Assembly (NCBI GenBank): GCA_035638575.1
Contig: DASQZT010000260.1
Coordinates: 1 to 64,000 of the forward strand
Reading direction: 5' to 3'
DNA length: 64,000 bases
DNA from: DASQZT01 sp035638575
GTDB taxonomy: Bacteria > Acidobacteriota > Terriglobia > Bryobacterales > Bryobacteraceae
Under the pieces are notes generated by a model. That model did no database searches, was not told where the DNA came from, and saw only the letters and a list, made by a program, of their open reading frames with translations. Positions 34,795 to 43,689 of the stretch are shown here, in pieces (position 1 is the stretch's first letter; every line of letters starts with the position of its first letter). Made by a program: the position numbers and the translations under genes.

Positions 34795-37395
34795 ATGTCC
34801 GCAGTGCCTGTCATTTACGAAACGCCGTCCCGGAGGCAGTCCTTCCGCGTGAGTTCCCCTGCCGAAGTCACCATCAGGGGCCGCCGGTATCGGACCAAGG
34901 ACTGGAGCGCCGGCGGCTTCGCCGTCGAGCACTTCGACGAAGTCGCCGCGCCGGGCGACCGCCTTTCCACCGTCACCTTCGCCGTGGATTTCCAGGGATT
35001 CGCGATTTCGTTCTGCTCCGAAGCCAAAGTCATCCGGGCGCAGGACGGCCTGATGGCAGCCGAGTTTCTGGATCTCGGGGAACGCGAGCACAACCTGCTG
35101 GGCTACTTCACCTCGTCGCTGATCAGCGGGCAGATCGCCCCGGTGGATGGCGTGCTCAAGAACCTTGACCGGCCGGTCACCAAAATCGCCATCAGCCCGC
35201 CCGCGCCGGCCAATGCGCCTGCGCGCCGGATCTACCGCCGCATCATCGCCGCCGTCCTCTACCTCGTGATCGGGCTGGCCATCCTGGGGTTCGCCGGCCT
35301 CATCGTCGTCGGCCACGTCACCCAAGTCAACGTGGAGACAGCCGTTACCAGCGCCACGCTCGAGCAGGTGGTCTCCGCCGACGTGGGCACCATCGCCGAA
35401 ATGTACATCCAGCCCGGCATGCAGGTCAAAGCCGGGCAGCCGCTGTTCCGCGTCGATAGCGAACTCTCCGCGCGGGCCGTCGAGCAGGCCCGGCAGGATC
35501 TGGCGACCGCGCAGATCGCGCTCAAGCAAGCAACCGCCACTCGCGAGGCTGAAGAAACCAAGCTGCGCGTCTACCAATCCGTCAGCAACGACCAGTTGGC
35601 CGTCCGCAAAGCCGAGATGGTGTCCCTGGTTGCCGCGCGCGACCAGGCCCGGGTGGAGCTGGAGCGGTACAAGAAGTTGCTGGAGTACGGCGTCATCAGC
35701 CAGCAGTTGTTCGACACCCAGCAGGCCACCTACGATGAGCGGGCGGCCCGCGTGGAGCAGGAAATCGCCGAGGAGAAAATCACCGAATCCTCGATCCAGA
35801 GCACCGTCAACGCCAATTTATTCTTGGATAATGCCAACCGGCTGGTGGGCGATCTTGCCATCGATCGTGCCGCCGAAGTTGCCGCGCGCGACCAGGTCAA
35901 AATGGACCAGGAGGCCGTTGACGTGGCTCTCCGCCAGGACTCCAAGCGGATGTACCATGCGGCTTTCCCGGCCGTCGTGCTGAAGATCTTCAAATCGCGC
36001 GGCATGACGGTGGATCGCGGCGAAGCGCTGGTGGTGCTGCGCCCCGCCGCGCAGGATCCCTACATCGACGCGTACCTCACTCAGGATGAAGCCGCGCAGC
36101 TCGCCGCCGGAGCGCGCGGCGTGGCCACCATCACCGCCAACGGCAAGCGCTACGCGGTCGAGGTGGTAGCGGTGGACCGGACCGCCGGCTTCCTCAAGGA
36201 CATCCAGACGCCCAAACTCCAGGAGCCGGTCTTCCAATGGCGCAGCATCGAGGACCGGTCCGCCTATGCCAAGCTGGCATTCGTGGGGCTCGGCGCCGCC
36301 GAACGCGATGCCATCACTCCGGGGCTGCCGGTGTTCGTCAGCATTCCCCGGAAACGCTCCTTCTTCTCCGGCCTGGTGCCCACCGTGCACGCCGCCTCTC
36401 CCGATGCCCCGCACCTTTGGCCCGCCGACAGCCCGCTCTTCACCGGCGCCCGCGTGGCCGATCCCGGCTTCGAACCCGTGCGCCGCCGCATCCTCGAGGC
36501 GGCCGATGCAGCCCTGCGCGACGCGCCCGCGCCGGTCGAAACCATCCACAGCGCCGGCGAAACCGACCAATCTGACCCGGAGTTCCAGGCCAGCCGCCGC
36601 GCCTTCGAGGATGCCGACCATTTCGCGGCCCTGGCGCTCGCATACCGGCTCACCGGCAAGAAATCCTATGCCGATGGCGCCCGCGCCATAGTGGCCGCCT
36701 GGGCGCGCGTCAACCGGCCCACCGGCATGCCCATCGACGAAACCCGCTTGGATGCGTTCCTCTGGGGGCTCGACCTGCTGGGCGCCGATGCCCGCGACCC
36801 CGCCGTGACCGCGTGGCTCGAGCGCTGGGCGTCCGCCAATCGCAGCTACAAATTCGGACCCATCACCGCCACCAATAATCACAAGACCCATCACCTCAAG
36901 ATCCTGGTCATGCTCGACCGCCTCCTCGGACGCGATGCGGATTACGCCAAAGACCTGGCCGCCGTAGAAGAGCAGCGCAAGGCCAACCTCCCTTCGTCCG
37001 ACGGAAGGTCCATCGACTACGAGCAGCGCGATGCCATGCACTATCACATCTTCGACCTCGAAGCCTGGCTCGAAATCTCCCTGGTCACCGGCTGCTGCGG
37101 CGATTCCATGGACCGCTCCTTCCGCTTCTTCGGACGCTCCATGGCCGAAAACCCCGGCCATCTGGAATTCGCCAAGAGTACCGCCGCCATCGACAAGAAG
37201 CGCGCGGCCGGCGGGTTCGAATACGCCAAGGCGCGCCCCTACGACATGAAGAAGGCCGCCCGCGCCGTCTTCGCCTATGGGACCCTTCCCGGCCGGCGCG
37301 TGGACCGTGACCTCTGGAGATCCGCCACGGCGGGCGAACAGCACGACAATCTCCTCTACGAAGCGAGGTTCTACCTTTGGAAAGGCCGCCAGTAA
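34795..37395 (+). CDS. Alg44-AlgL fusion: PilZ, membrane-fusion and alginate-lyase-like domains
   Basis: 866 residues. ATG 34795 is chosen because GGAG (34785-34788) is six bases upstream; ATG 34789 has no space for it. A PilZ domain at about 14-110 has R14-x3-R18 (RQSFR) and D36-x-S38-x-G40-G41 (DWSAGG), the c-di-GMP-binding signature of Alg44. A membrane helix spans about 150-174. A periplasmic membrane-fusion part follows (about 180-530: biotinyl-like hairpin, coiled coil, KSRGMTVDRGEALVVL). Residues about 535-866 resemble the PF05426/PL5 alginate lyase family, keeping N695-H696 (NNHKTHH), R745 and Y750 (QRDAMHYHIFDLEAW); the 54-residue His-to-Tyr spacing equals that of AlgL. Alg44 and AlgL are separate in Pseudomonas. 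Activity of the lyase is inferred. Confidence 0.85.
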   Translation: MSAVPVIYETPSRRQSFRVSSPAEVTIRGRRYRTKDWSAGGFAVEHFDEVAAPGDRLSTVTFAVDFQGFAISFCSEAKVIRAQDGLMAAEFLDLGEREHNLLGYFTSSLISGQIAPVDGVLKNLDRPVTKIAISPPAPANAPARRIYRRIIAAVLYLVIGLAILGFAGLIVVGHVTQVNVETAVTSATLEQVVSADVGTIAEMYIQPGMQVKAGQPLFRVDSELSARAVEQARQDLATAQIALKQATATREAEETKLRVYQSVSNDQLAVRKAEMVSLVAARDQARVELERYKKLLEYGVISQQLFDTQQATYDERAARVEQEIAEEKITESSIQSTVNANLFLDNANRLVGDLAIDRAAEVAARDQVKMDQEAVDVALRQDSKRMYHAAFPAVVLKIFKSRGMTVDRGEALVVLRPAAQDPYIDAYLTQDEAAQLAAGARGVATITANGKRYAVEVVAVDRTAGFLKDIQTPKLQEPVFQWRSIEDRSAYAKLAFVGLGAAERDAITPGLPVFVSIPRKRSFFSGLVPTVHAASPDAPHLWPADSPLFTGARVADPGFEPVRRRILEAADAALRDAPAPVETIHSAGETDQSDPEFQASRRAFEDADHFAALALAYRLTGKKSYADGARAIVAAWARVNRPTGMPIDETRLDAFLWGLDLLGADARDPAVTAWLERWASANRSYKFGPITATNNHKTHHLKILVMLDRLLGRDADYAKDLAAVEEQRKANLPSSDGRSIDYEQRDAMHYHIFDLEAWLEISLVTGCCGDSMDRSFRFFGRSMAENPGHLEFAKSTAAIDKKRAAGGFEYAKARPYDMKKAARAVFAYGTLPGRRVDRDLWRSATAGEQHDNLLYEARFYLWKGRQ

Positions 37396-38930
37396 AGTGG
37401 ACCGCCGGCGAGGCGGTCAAGCAGTCTTTCCTGCTGGCCGTCTGGATCGGCGCGTTGGTGTTGGTCCTCACCTATCTCCCCAACCGCATCTGGGACGAGG
37501 GGGCCGCCACCATGGTGGTCTCGCTCGGCGCCATCGCCGCGTGGCGCTACGGCTGGTGGGCTCTCAACCTGGTGCGGTCCATAATCTACGCGCGCCTGGT
37601 ATTTCCGCGGCTCCGGCGTCGCGCCGATGCTCTCTGGCGGTCCGGCTGGCGGCCCCGCATGATGCACTTCATGGTCACCACTTTCAAGGAGAAGCCGGAG
37701 ATCACCCGGCTCGTGATGGAGAGCATCTTCGACGAGTGCCGGTCCACCGGCGTCCCGGCGCGCGTGTTCGTGGGCACCGGCGACCGCTCCGATGAGCTGG
37801 TAATCGAAGATTTTTGCAAGCGCACCAGGGACGTGGACGCGCAGGTTTACCTGCTGCGCCAGAACATTCCCGGGAAGCGCGTGGCCATGGCCCTGTCTCT
37901 GCGCTCCATGTGCCGCCACGGCGTGGAGCCTGACGACATCGTGGTGTTCATGGATGGCGATTCCATCATTCTGGCCGGCGCCATGGAGAAGTGCGCGCCG
38001 CTGTTCGGCAAGAATCCTGAGCTGGGCGGCGTGACCACCGACGAATGCGGCATCGTCAACGGCCCCAAATGGATGGGCGACTGGACCGACATGCGCTTCG
38101 CCCAGAGGCGTATCGCCATGCAGTCGCACGCGCTTTCCCGAAAGGTGTTGACGCTCACCGGGCGCTTCTCCATCTTCCGCGGCGGCGTCGTGACCCAGCC
38201 GGAGTTCATCCAGACGCTGGAAGCCGATCACCTGGACCACTGGCTGTGGGGACGATTCCGCTTCATGTCGGGGGACGACAAGAGCACCTGGTACTCGCTG
38301 CTGAAAAGCGGCCACGAGATGTTGTACGTTCCGGATGCCTTCGCGCTGACCATCGAGAACATCGGCCCTCACGCCCTGGAGCGCGTCAAGGCCAACCTGA
38401 TGCGCTGGTCCGGCAACATGCTGCGCAACGGCTACCGCGCGCTGGCGCTGGGTCCGCGCCGCGTGGGGTTCTTCATCTGGTGGTGCGTGCTCGACCAGCG
38501 GCTCTCCGTGTGGACCGGTCTGAGCGGCCCGGCCATGGCGCTGGCCACTTCCCTCCTCTTCGGCCCCAAAGTGTGGGTCGCCTATTTTGTCTGGGTGGCG
38601 GTCACTCGCACCATCCTGTCGATCGTGCTGTACTTCTTCGCCGGCCGCATTTTCGTGTCGTTCCCGTTTCTGCTCTACGGCAACCAGATCCTGGGCAGCG
38701 CCATCAAAGTCTACCTGTTGTTCCGGGTCAACAAGCAGCGCTGGCTGAACCGCGGCGACCAGAGGCAGAAAGCCGCGAGCAGCCGCCTGCTGCCGTTCCA
38801 GCATGCCATGGCCTCGTTCCTCACGCTGCTGTATATCTCGGTGTTTTTTCTGGCGGTCTGTTTGAAGACCGGTGTGTTAACGCTGTCGGCGCTGTCTGAC
38901 GCCGCCCACGGGCTTCTGTGGCGGCCCTGA
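37377..38930 (+). CDS. alg8: Alg8-type mannuronan synthase (GT2)
   Basis: 517 residues. The start is TTG 37377 with GCGAGG (37363-37368) eight bases upstream; it overlaps the fusion gene by 19 bases, so translation is probably coupled. Membrane helices frame a cytoplasmic GT2 domain. The sequence follows Alg8: RYGWWALNLVRS, D193-G-D195 (FMDGDS), GVTTDE, MRFAQRRIAMQSHALSRKVL, LTGRFSIFRGGVVTQPEFI, DHLDHWLWGRFRFMSGDDKS (D300-D301) and the acceptor-side R343-W344 in LMRWSGN. Four or five C-terminal helices follow (FFIWWCVLDQRLSVWT). It polymerises GDP-mannuronate into mannuronan and, in Pseudomonas, needs c-di-GMP sensing by Alg44. The gene order algD, alg44-algL, alg8 differs from the Pseudomonas operon. 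Confidence 0.92.
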   Translation: MERPPVKWTAGEAVKQSFLLAVWIGALVLVLTYLPNRIWDEGAATMVVSLGAIAAWRYGWWALNLVRSIIYARLVFPRLRRRADALWRSGWRPRMMHFMVTTFKEKPEITRLVMESIFDECRSTGVPARVFVGTGDRSDELVIEDFCKRTRDVDAQVYLLRQNIPGKRVAMALSLRSMCRHGVEPDDIVVFMDGDSIILAGAMEKCAPLFGKNPELGGVTTDECGIVNGPKWMGDWTDMRFAQRRIAMQSHALSRKVLTLTGRFSIFRGGVVTQPEFIQTLEADHLDHWLWGRFRFMSGDDKSTWYSLLKSGHEMLYVPDAFALTIENIGPHALERVKANLMRWSGNMLRNGYRALALGPRRVGFFIWWCVLDQRLSVWTGLSGPAMALATSLLFGPKVWVAYFVWVAVTRTILSIVLYFFAGRIFVSFPFLLYGNQILGSAIKVYLLFRVNKQRWLNRGDQRQKAASSRLLPFQHAMASFLTLLYISVFFLAVCLKTGVLTLSALSDAAHGLLWRP

Positions 38931-38940
38931 CCTTCGGCCA

Positions 38941-41169
38941 TCAGTTCGAACTCAACGGGACCCGGCGCCGCAGTTCGTCGAAGAAGTTCAGCAGGAATAT
39001 CACCCGGTCATGAGGCTCTTGCGGAGTTTCGGCCGGCATGAGTGCGACGATGCTCTTGCCGTCCGGCGCCGGATCATAGGTCCTCGTGGTGCCGAAGCTA
39101 ACGAGCCCTTTTTCAGGCCAGGCGCGCGGCGTATCCGCCACAAACGAATCTCCGCGCGCTTTATACGCCGCAACCATAAGCCGCTTGGCGCCGTATTGCC
39201 AAAAGAACAGCTCGTCAACCTTGCGCGACCACGCCGGATAACCACCGGGATCCGTCGAGATTTGCCGCTTGCCCCCTCTGTCCGGAAACCCCTGCACGTA
39301 TACCCTGTATGTCCCCGACTCGTCCGACATGTAGGCGAGCCACCGCCCGTCCGGCGAGAACATCGGGCATCTCTCGTGGAAGGGAGTTTGGAGGAAGACC
39401 TCAGGCTTCCCCGCTCGAAGCCCCGGGCCACCGGCTTCCACAGGCAATGTCCAGATGTCTGCCCCGGTTGCCGGATTAATTTCCACAAACGCCAGCCGCG
39501 TGCCATCGGCCTTAAAGGACCAGGGGGTTTGCTGATTGTCGCTCTGAGTCAAGACCTGCGGTTCAGCCGTTCCGTCGGCGCGGATCCACAACATGCCGCG
39601 CGCCTTCCGAAATACGATGTAGCGGCCGTCGGCAGTCCAAAGCGGATTGCCGTAACCACCGCCGAACGTCAGCCGCGTCATGCTCCCGCGCCCCAATTCG
39701 TACACCCAGATATCTCCTGCTGAAGTCATCGCCAGCCGACTCCCGTCCGGTGATAGCGTTGGAGACAAATAATTGCCAGGAACCGGGAGCAGCGGCCGGG
39801 TGTCGCCCGAGCCGTCCACCCATTGCACGGTCACCAAACCACCTCCCACCTTGCCGCTCCGATATACGAGCGTACCGGTCCGAGAGAAATCAATCTGGGC
39901 GGAACCAAAGGCCGCGCTGTACGCGACCTCCTCCAGGACCGGCGTGGGCGTGCCATGCACTTCCAACCGGTCCGGGTCAAAAGGAACGGCAAAGAGCGTA
40001 CCCTTGTTGATGTAAACCAGATGGCCGCTAGTCAAGTACCTGCCCCAGGCGCCGCCGCGCACGAGCGTCTTCCGACGGCCATCTCTCAGTGTCAACACTT
40101 CGATGGTAGCCCCATCCAACCCGGTCATTGAGCTATAAGCGCTGAATAACACCGCCTTGCCACCCGGCAGGATCTGGGGCCAGCGATGGACGATTTCTCC
40201 TGGCGCCAGTTGCGTCACTGGCGCGGGTTTACCGCCGGCGGAGGGAACCCGGGAAAGCCACAAATCGAAGGCCGCGACAATGTTGCCGTCCTCGCCCCAA
40301 CTGCCGCCGCCGCCGAGGGGGACCTCGCATAAGGCGATCGCCGGGCCACCTTGCAGGGAAATCTTTTTCAGCTTTCCGTTCGCGAAGAAGGCAACCCAAT
40401 GCCCGTCTGGTGAGAAGAAAGGATCCCGTGCACCATCCGTCCCGGGCAATTCAGCGGCGTTGGGCCGATCGAGCTGCCGGGTGAACAGCTTCGAGCGGGA
40501 CACGTACACCAGCCGCGCACCGTCGGGCGAGAGAATGGCGTTGGCGCCGTGATCAGAGACGGGCGACACATCGTTTCCCAGGTCAAGATCCAGGCGCATC
40601 AGAGGCTGGAAAGGCGCTACGGAAGGCCGCACCCCGCGCCTGTAGTACCATGCGCCCGCCCAGAACATGAGGACGATAGTGGCCAGCAGAACGGGGACAA
40701 AGATCCGGGGACGGAGATGCAACCGTGGGCTGCGCGGGGCCGGCTCTGCCTGCCGATTTGTCAGGCCATTTTCGGGGATGACGGCGACCGGTTCGGCCTG
40801 GGCCGGACGATCAGCGGTCTCTGCCTCGCCGATGAAGCGATAGCCCCGCCGGGCGAGGGTCTCGATATAGCGGGGTTTGTCGGCCGAGTCCCGTAAGGCA
40901 TCCCGCAATCGCTTTACCGCGGAGTTGATACTATGATCGAACTCGACAACGGTGTCGTCCGGCCAGAGGCGCTTCCGAATCTCCTCGCGCGAGATCACTT
41001 CGCCGGGGGATTCGAGGAGCATTCGGAGTATTTGGAAAGGTTGTTCCTGAAGCCGAATCCTGCGCCCAGCCTTGTGCAGTTCTCCCCCTCGAGGATCGAG
41101 CTCAAATGGGCCAAAACGCACATTTAACGTCGGGTCGGCCCTCCCTCCGGGATGCGCTCTCTTTTCCAT
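38941..41169 (-). CDS. Winged-helix transcriptional regulator with TM segment and TolB/PD40-like propeller
   Basis: 742 residues from ATG 41169, chosen because GGAGG lies about nine bases upstream and the frame upstream has no homology-like features. Residues about 15-112 form an OmpR/CadC-type winged helix (FGPFELDPRGGELHKAGRRI, RKRLWPDDTVVEFDHSINSA, LARRGYRFIGE). A single hydrophobic segment (FVPVLLATIVLMFWAGAWYY, about 157-176) follows, then a C-terminal region of PD40/WD40-like blades (LSPDGARLVYVSRSK, FFSPDGHWVAFFANG, LSPDGSRLAMTSAG, MFSPDGRWLAYMSDE). This CadC-like, membrane-tethered one-component regulator design is very common in Acidobacteria. The signal and targets are unknown. It converges with alg8 (10-bp gap). 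Confidence 0.85.
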   Translation of the reverse strand: MEKRAHPGGRADPTLNVRFGPFELDPRGGELHKAGRRIRLQEQPFQILRMLLESPGEVISREEIRKRLWPDDTVVEFDHSINSAVKRLRDALRDSADKPRYIETLARRGYRFIGEAETADRPAQAEPVAVIPENGLTNRQAEPAPRSPRLHLRPRIFVPVLLATIVLMFWAGAWYYRRGVRPSVAPFQPLMRLDLDLGNDVSPVSDHGANAILSPDGARLVYVSRSKLFTRQLDRPNAAELPGTDGARDPFFSPDGHWVAFFANGKLKKISLQGGPAIALCEVPLGGGGSWGEDGNIVAAFDLWLSRVPSAGGKPAPVTQLAPGEIVHRWPQILPGGKAVLFSAYSSMTGLDGATIEVLTLRDGRRKTLVRGGAWGRYLTSGHLVYINKGTLFAVPFDPDRLEVHGTPTPVLEEVAYSAAFGSAQIDFSRTGTLVYRSGKVGGGLVTVQWVDGSGDTRPLLPVPGNYLSPTLSPDGSRLAMTSAGDIWVYELGRGSMTRLTFGGGYGNPLWTADGRYIVFRKARGMLWIRADGTAEPQVLTQSDNQQTPWSFKADGTRLAFVEINPATGADIWTLPVEAGGPGLRAGKPEVFLQTPFHERCPMFSPDGRWLAYMSDESGTYRVYVQGFPDRGGKRQISTDPGGYPAWSRKVDELFFWQYGAKRLMVAAYKARGDSFVADTPRAWPEKGLVSFGTTRTYDPAPDGKSIVALMPAETPQEPHDRVIFLLNFFDELRRRVPLSSN

Positions 41170-41647
41170 CTCTGGATGCCTCCAGTTTTGGAGCCTGGAG
41201 GAGAGTTTAACATATCCGTCCAAGCGGATCCCGGATGGCACAAAGTAACCCGTCATCAGTCGATTAGCGCGTGACCAACATTTTAGATCCGGGTGACTCC
41301 GGTTGCATGGAATTTCGCCGTGAACGGATGTCAGACTCAGTTCACGATGCTGCCAGCGAGGGGCTCTCAAAGCCGCAGAACAGATAGGGCAAGCGGAATG
41401 GAGCACGCGAATGATGGAAACTGGGATCCGAGCCAACCCTGGGTCGGCCACGGTCGCCCCTAAGAAAAAGGCGCCGTTTCGTCAGGCCTCAGGACCGGTG
41501 AGTCTGTGGACGAGGCAGAGCGCAATCGTGTGCCCCACCAGCCTGGACAACGGTCCTCCTGAGGTCCTGATCGCAGTGGCGAAGGCGCATAGCGGCAGCC
41601 GGCTGGCGGCGCGGCAACAAACGGAAAACATCAGAGGAGAGATGACA
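41170..41647 (+). other. Divergent intergenic region (winged-helix regulator / cupredoxin)
   Basis: About 480 bp. It holds the ribosome-binding site of the regulator on one side (minus strand) and AGAGGAGAG (41634-41642) of the cupredoxin gene on the other. No gene or clear regulatory element is visible besides these. Confidence 0.45.
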
Positions 41648-41696
41648 ATGAAAAGTCTAGTCAAAAGACATACCAAGGCGAGTCGCCTCGTTTGCG
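41648..41696 (+). other. Out-of-frame start and signal-peptide n-region of the cupredoxin gene
   Basis: ATG 41648 (with an in-frame ATG at 41642) sits six bases after AGAGGAGAG and reads MKSLVKRHTKASRLV, a good positively charged signal n-region. The mature protein lies one base out of this frame (FAVAALMAAVTTGAVSA). A single-base loss near 41690 would explain the break: CTCGTTTGCGG would read as ...LV-FAVAAL if one base were added. Confidence 0.55.
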
Positions 41697-42695
41697 GTGG
41701 CGGCCCTTATGGCCGCAGTCACCACAGGCGCGGTTTCTGCAACAGAGTGGACGGCCTTGGTGGGTGCGCAGAGCCGGGACCTAGGGAGCCAGGCTCTGGC
41801 CTTTTTGCCGAACGAGCTTTGGATCCATGCCGGCGACAGCATCCGTTGGACACATTCCAGCACTGAGATCCATACCGTAACCTTCCTAACACCAGGCCAG
41901 ATACGGCCGCCCAATTTCGGGATGACTTTCGGCGTTCCAATGGGGTGTCCGGGGAGCACACTGGACGGAGCCAGCTTCGATGGCTCGTCGTGCGTGAATT
42001 CCGGCATCTTGGGTCAGGACGGAAATGTTGGCTCGGGCTTGCAAACCTACAGCGTACGGTTCCCGGCAGCCGGTAACTTCAAGCTCGTTTGCCTGGTTCA
42101 CACGGATATGACGGGAACGGTCCACGTGCTGGGTCCGTCCGCGACTCTTCCGCACGATCAGGCATTCTATAACGCACAGGCGGCGAATGACGGGGCGATC
42201 GTGGTTGCGGAAGCCTCCGGCCTGCCAGGTCGTGCGTATTCTGAAGACGAAGATGAGGCGCACGCCGCCCGAGTGACCGCCGGCGTTGGCGAAATCGTCA
42301 CGACGACTGGAGCGGGATCACAGACCGCGTCTCTGAGTCGCTTTCTGCGGGACGTGATTGTCGTGCGGGTAGGGGACACGGTGGAGTGGACGAACCACGA
42401 CCCATCGACGCCCCACACGGTTACATTTGGACCCGAGCCGGCCGACCCGCGCGCACCCTCCCTAAACGTAAGCCCGACTTCGGACGGCGCGAGGCAGGCC
42501 GTAATCAGCTCAACTACAGAGAGCGTGAACTCGGGGCTTTTGGTGCTCGGATTCCAAGACAGGCCAATGCTGGCCCAGTCGGCACTGGGTATGACGCGGT
42601 TTCGGGTGACGTTCACAACGCCGGGCACTTTCAATTACATCTGTAGCCTTCATGACAACCTCGGCATGAAAGGGACGGTAATCGTTCACCAATAG
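41697..42695 (+). CDS. Secreted double-cupredoxin (plastocyanin-like) protein
   Basis: 332 residues from GTG 41697, the first usable start in this frame (an in-frame TAG lies at 41658); the true start is probably at 41648 in a shifted frame. The remaining h-region (AALMAAVTTGAVSA) still looks like a signal peptide. Two cupredoxin domains follow: one with H in EIHTVTF and the C-x2-H-x2-M loop CLVHTDM, the second with H in PHTVTF and C-x2-H-x4-M, CSLHDNLGM. Both keep the His-Cys-His-Met ligands of a type-1 copper site. It likely carries electrons or binds copper outside the cytoplasm. The SCO-like gene starts 9 bp downstream, so copper handling is a consistent theme. Confidence 0.8.
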   Translation: MAALMAAVTTGAVSATEWTALVGAQSRDLGSQALAFLPNELWIHAGDSIRWTHSSTEIHTVTFLTPGQIRPPNFGMTFGVPMGCPGSTLDGASFDGSSCVNSGILGQDGNVGSGLQTYSVRFPAAGNFKLVCLVHTDMTGTVHVLGPSATLPHDQAFYNAQAANDGAIVVAEASGLPGRAYSEDEDEAHAARVTAGVGEIVTTTGAGSQTASLSRFLRDVIVVRVGDTVEWTNHDPSTPHTVTFGPEPADPRAPSLNVSPTSDGARQAVISSTTESVNSGLLVLGFQDRPMLAQSALGMTRFRVTFTTPGTFNYICSLHDNLGMKGTVIVHQ

Positions 42696-42704
42696 GCGCC
42701 TTAC

Positions 42705-43286
42705 ATGAAACCACGATTCTTCTCTCTCCTCCCGATCTTCGCATCTCTCGTGCTGGCCCAGCAGGGCAGCACCGTCAACTACCGAGGCGGCCTGGTCACG
42801 CCGCCTCTGCCGAAGCCGAAGTTCGTCCTCTCCGATACTTCCGGCGCGGCATTCGATTTCCGGCAGAGGACCGATGGTTACGTCACGCTTCTGTTCTTCG
42901 GTTACACGTATTGCCCCGATCAGTGTCCGATGCACATGGCGAATCTGGGCGCCGCGCTGAAGAAAATGCCCGCCGGTATTGCGGATCAGGTCAAGCTCGT
43001 CTTCGTGACCACCGATCCCGCGCGCGATTCTCCGGCCGTGGTGCGCCGCTGGCTGGATCTCTTCGACCGGCATTTTATCGGCCTCACCGGAACGGAATGG
43101 GCCATCGAGGCGGTCGAGCGGGCCGCGGGTGTTCCTCCGGCCACAAAAACGGGACCGGCCAACGGCAACTACGGAGTGTCGCACGCCAGTTTTGTCTTGG
43201 CCTACAGCAAAGATAACCTCGCGCACGTCATCTATCCTGGCGGGGTAAGTAAGGATGATTGGGTGCACGACCTGCCTCTTTTTTAA
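42705..43286 (+). CDS. SCO1/SenC-family copper chaperone/thioredoxin-like protein
   Basis: 193 residues with a signal peptide (MKPRFFSLLPIFASLVLAQ). The SCO signature is complete: C70-x3-C74 in TYCPDQCP and His160 in GVSHASFV, the ligands that bind copper for insertion into the CuA site of cytochrome oxidase; VTTDPARDSP is the usual segment between them. An alternative is thiol-disulfide chemistry or copper sensing, as in some SCO homologs. The cupredoxin gene is immediately upstream and likely co-transcribed. No cytochrome oxidase gene is in the window. Confidence 0.85.
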   Translation: MKPRFFSLLPIFASLVLAQQGSTVNYRGGLVTPPLPKPKFVLSDTSGAAFDFRQRTDGYVTLLFFGYTYCPDQCPMHMANLGAALKKMPAGIADQVKLVFVTTDPARDSPAVVRRWLDLFDRHFIGLTGTEWAIEAVERAAGVPPATKTGPANGNYGVSHASFVLAYSKDNLAHVIYPGGVSKDDWVHDLPLF

Positions 43287-43442
43287 CGAGGGAGACGTGG
43301 TCCCGCCCTTAAGCTGATCATAGGCCCCGCCGTATGGATCGCGATATCAGGAAATTGATTCAAAGGCTCTCAATCGCCTCGGACACGCCGGTAGTGTGAG
43401 TTTCGCCTATATTGATAGCTGGGCGAGAGGAGGGTTGGTGCG

Positions 43443-43676
43443 ATGAGTCTCATTCGTGTGGCCGCCGGTTTTCTGTTACTGGGCACCGCTGTTTCGGCCC
43501 CGGCGGTAGCACAGCAGTATGTGATCTCGACCTACGCGGGCGGTGCGCCGCCTCCGACGCCTGCGCCGGGGCTCCACATGTGGTTCGATTTTGCGCAAGC
43601 GGTCGCGCCGGATCCGGCGGGAAACGTGTACTTCAGCGCCCTGAATTGCGTGTTCAAGCCGGACTCGGCGAAGCGG
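43443..43676 (+). pseudogene. Displaced 5' end (signal peptide and first repeat) of the NHL-repeat gene
   Basis: ATG 43443 with GGAGGG upstream starts a typical signal peptide (MSLIRVAAGFLLLGTAVSA) and reads QQYVISTYAGG and AVAPDPAGNVYFSALNCVF. That is a normal opening for the NHL protein downstream, but the frame then fails. The downstream frame supplies GIVTRVAGTGPPGFSGDGG without a break if one base is added or two removed near 43672. It is therefore the N-terminus of the following gene, put out of frame by an indel. Confidence 0.7.
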
Positions 43677-43689
43677 CATCGTCACGCGG

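Noticed and set aside
41411..41866. 151-residue frame spanning the cupredoxin start
   Set aside because: Only the MKSLVKRHTK part looks real; the upstream part has no signal or motif and the frame ends inside the cupredoxin in a wrong frame.
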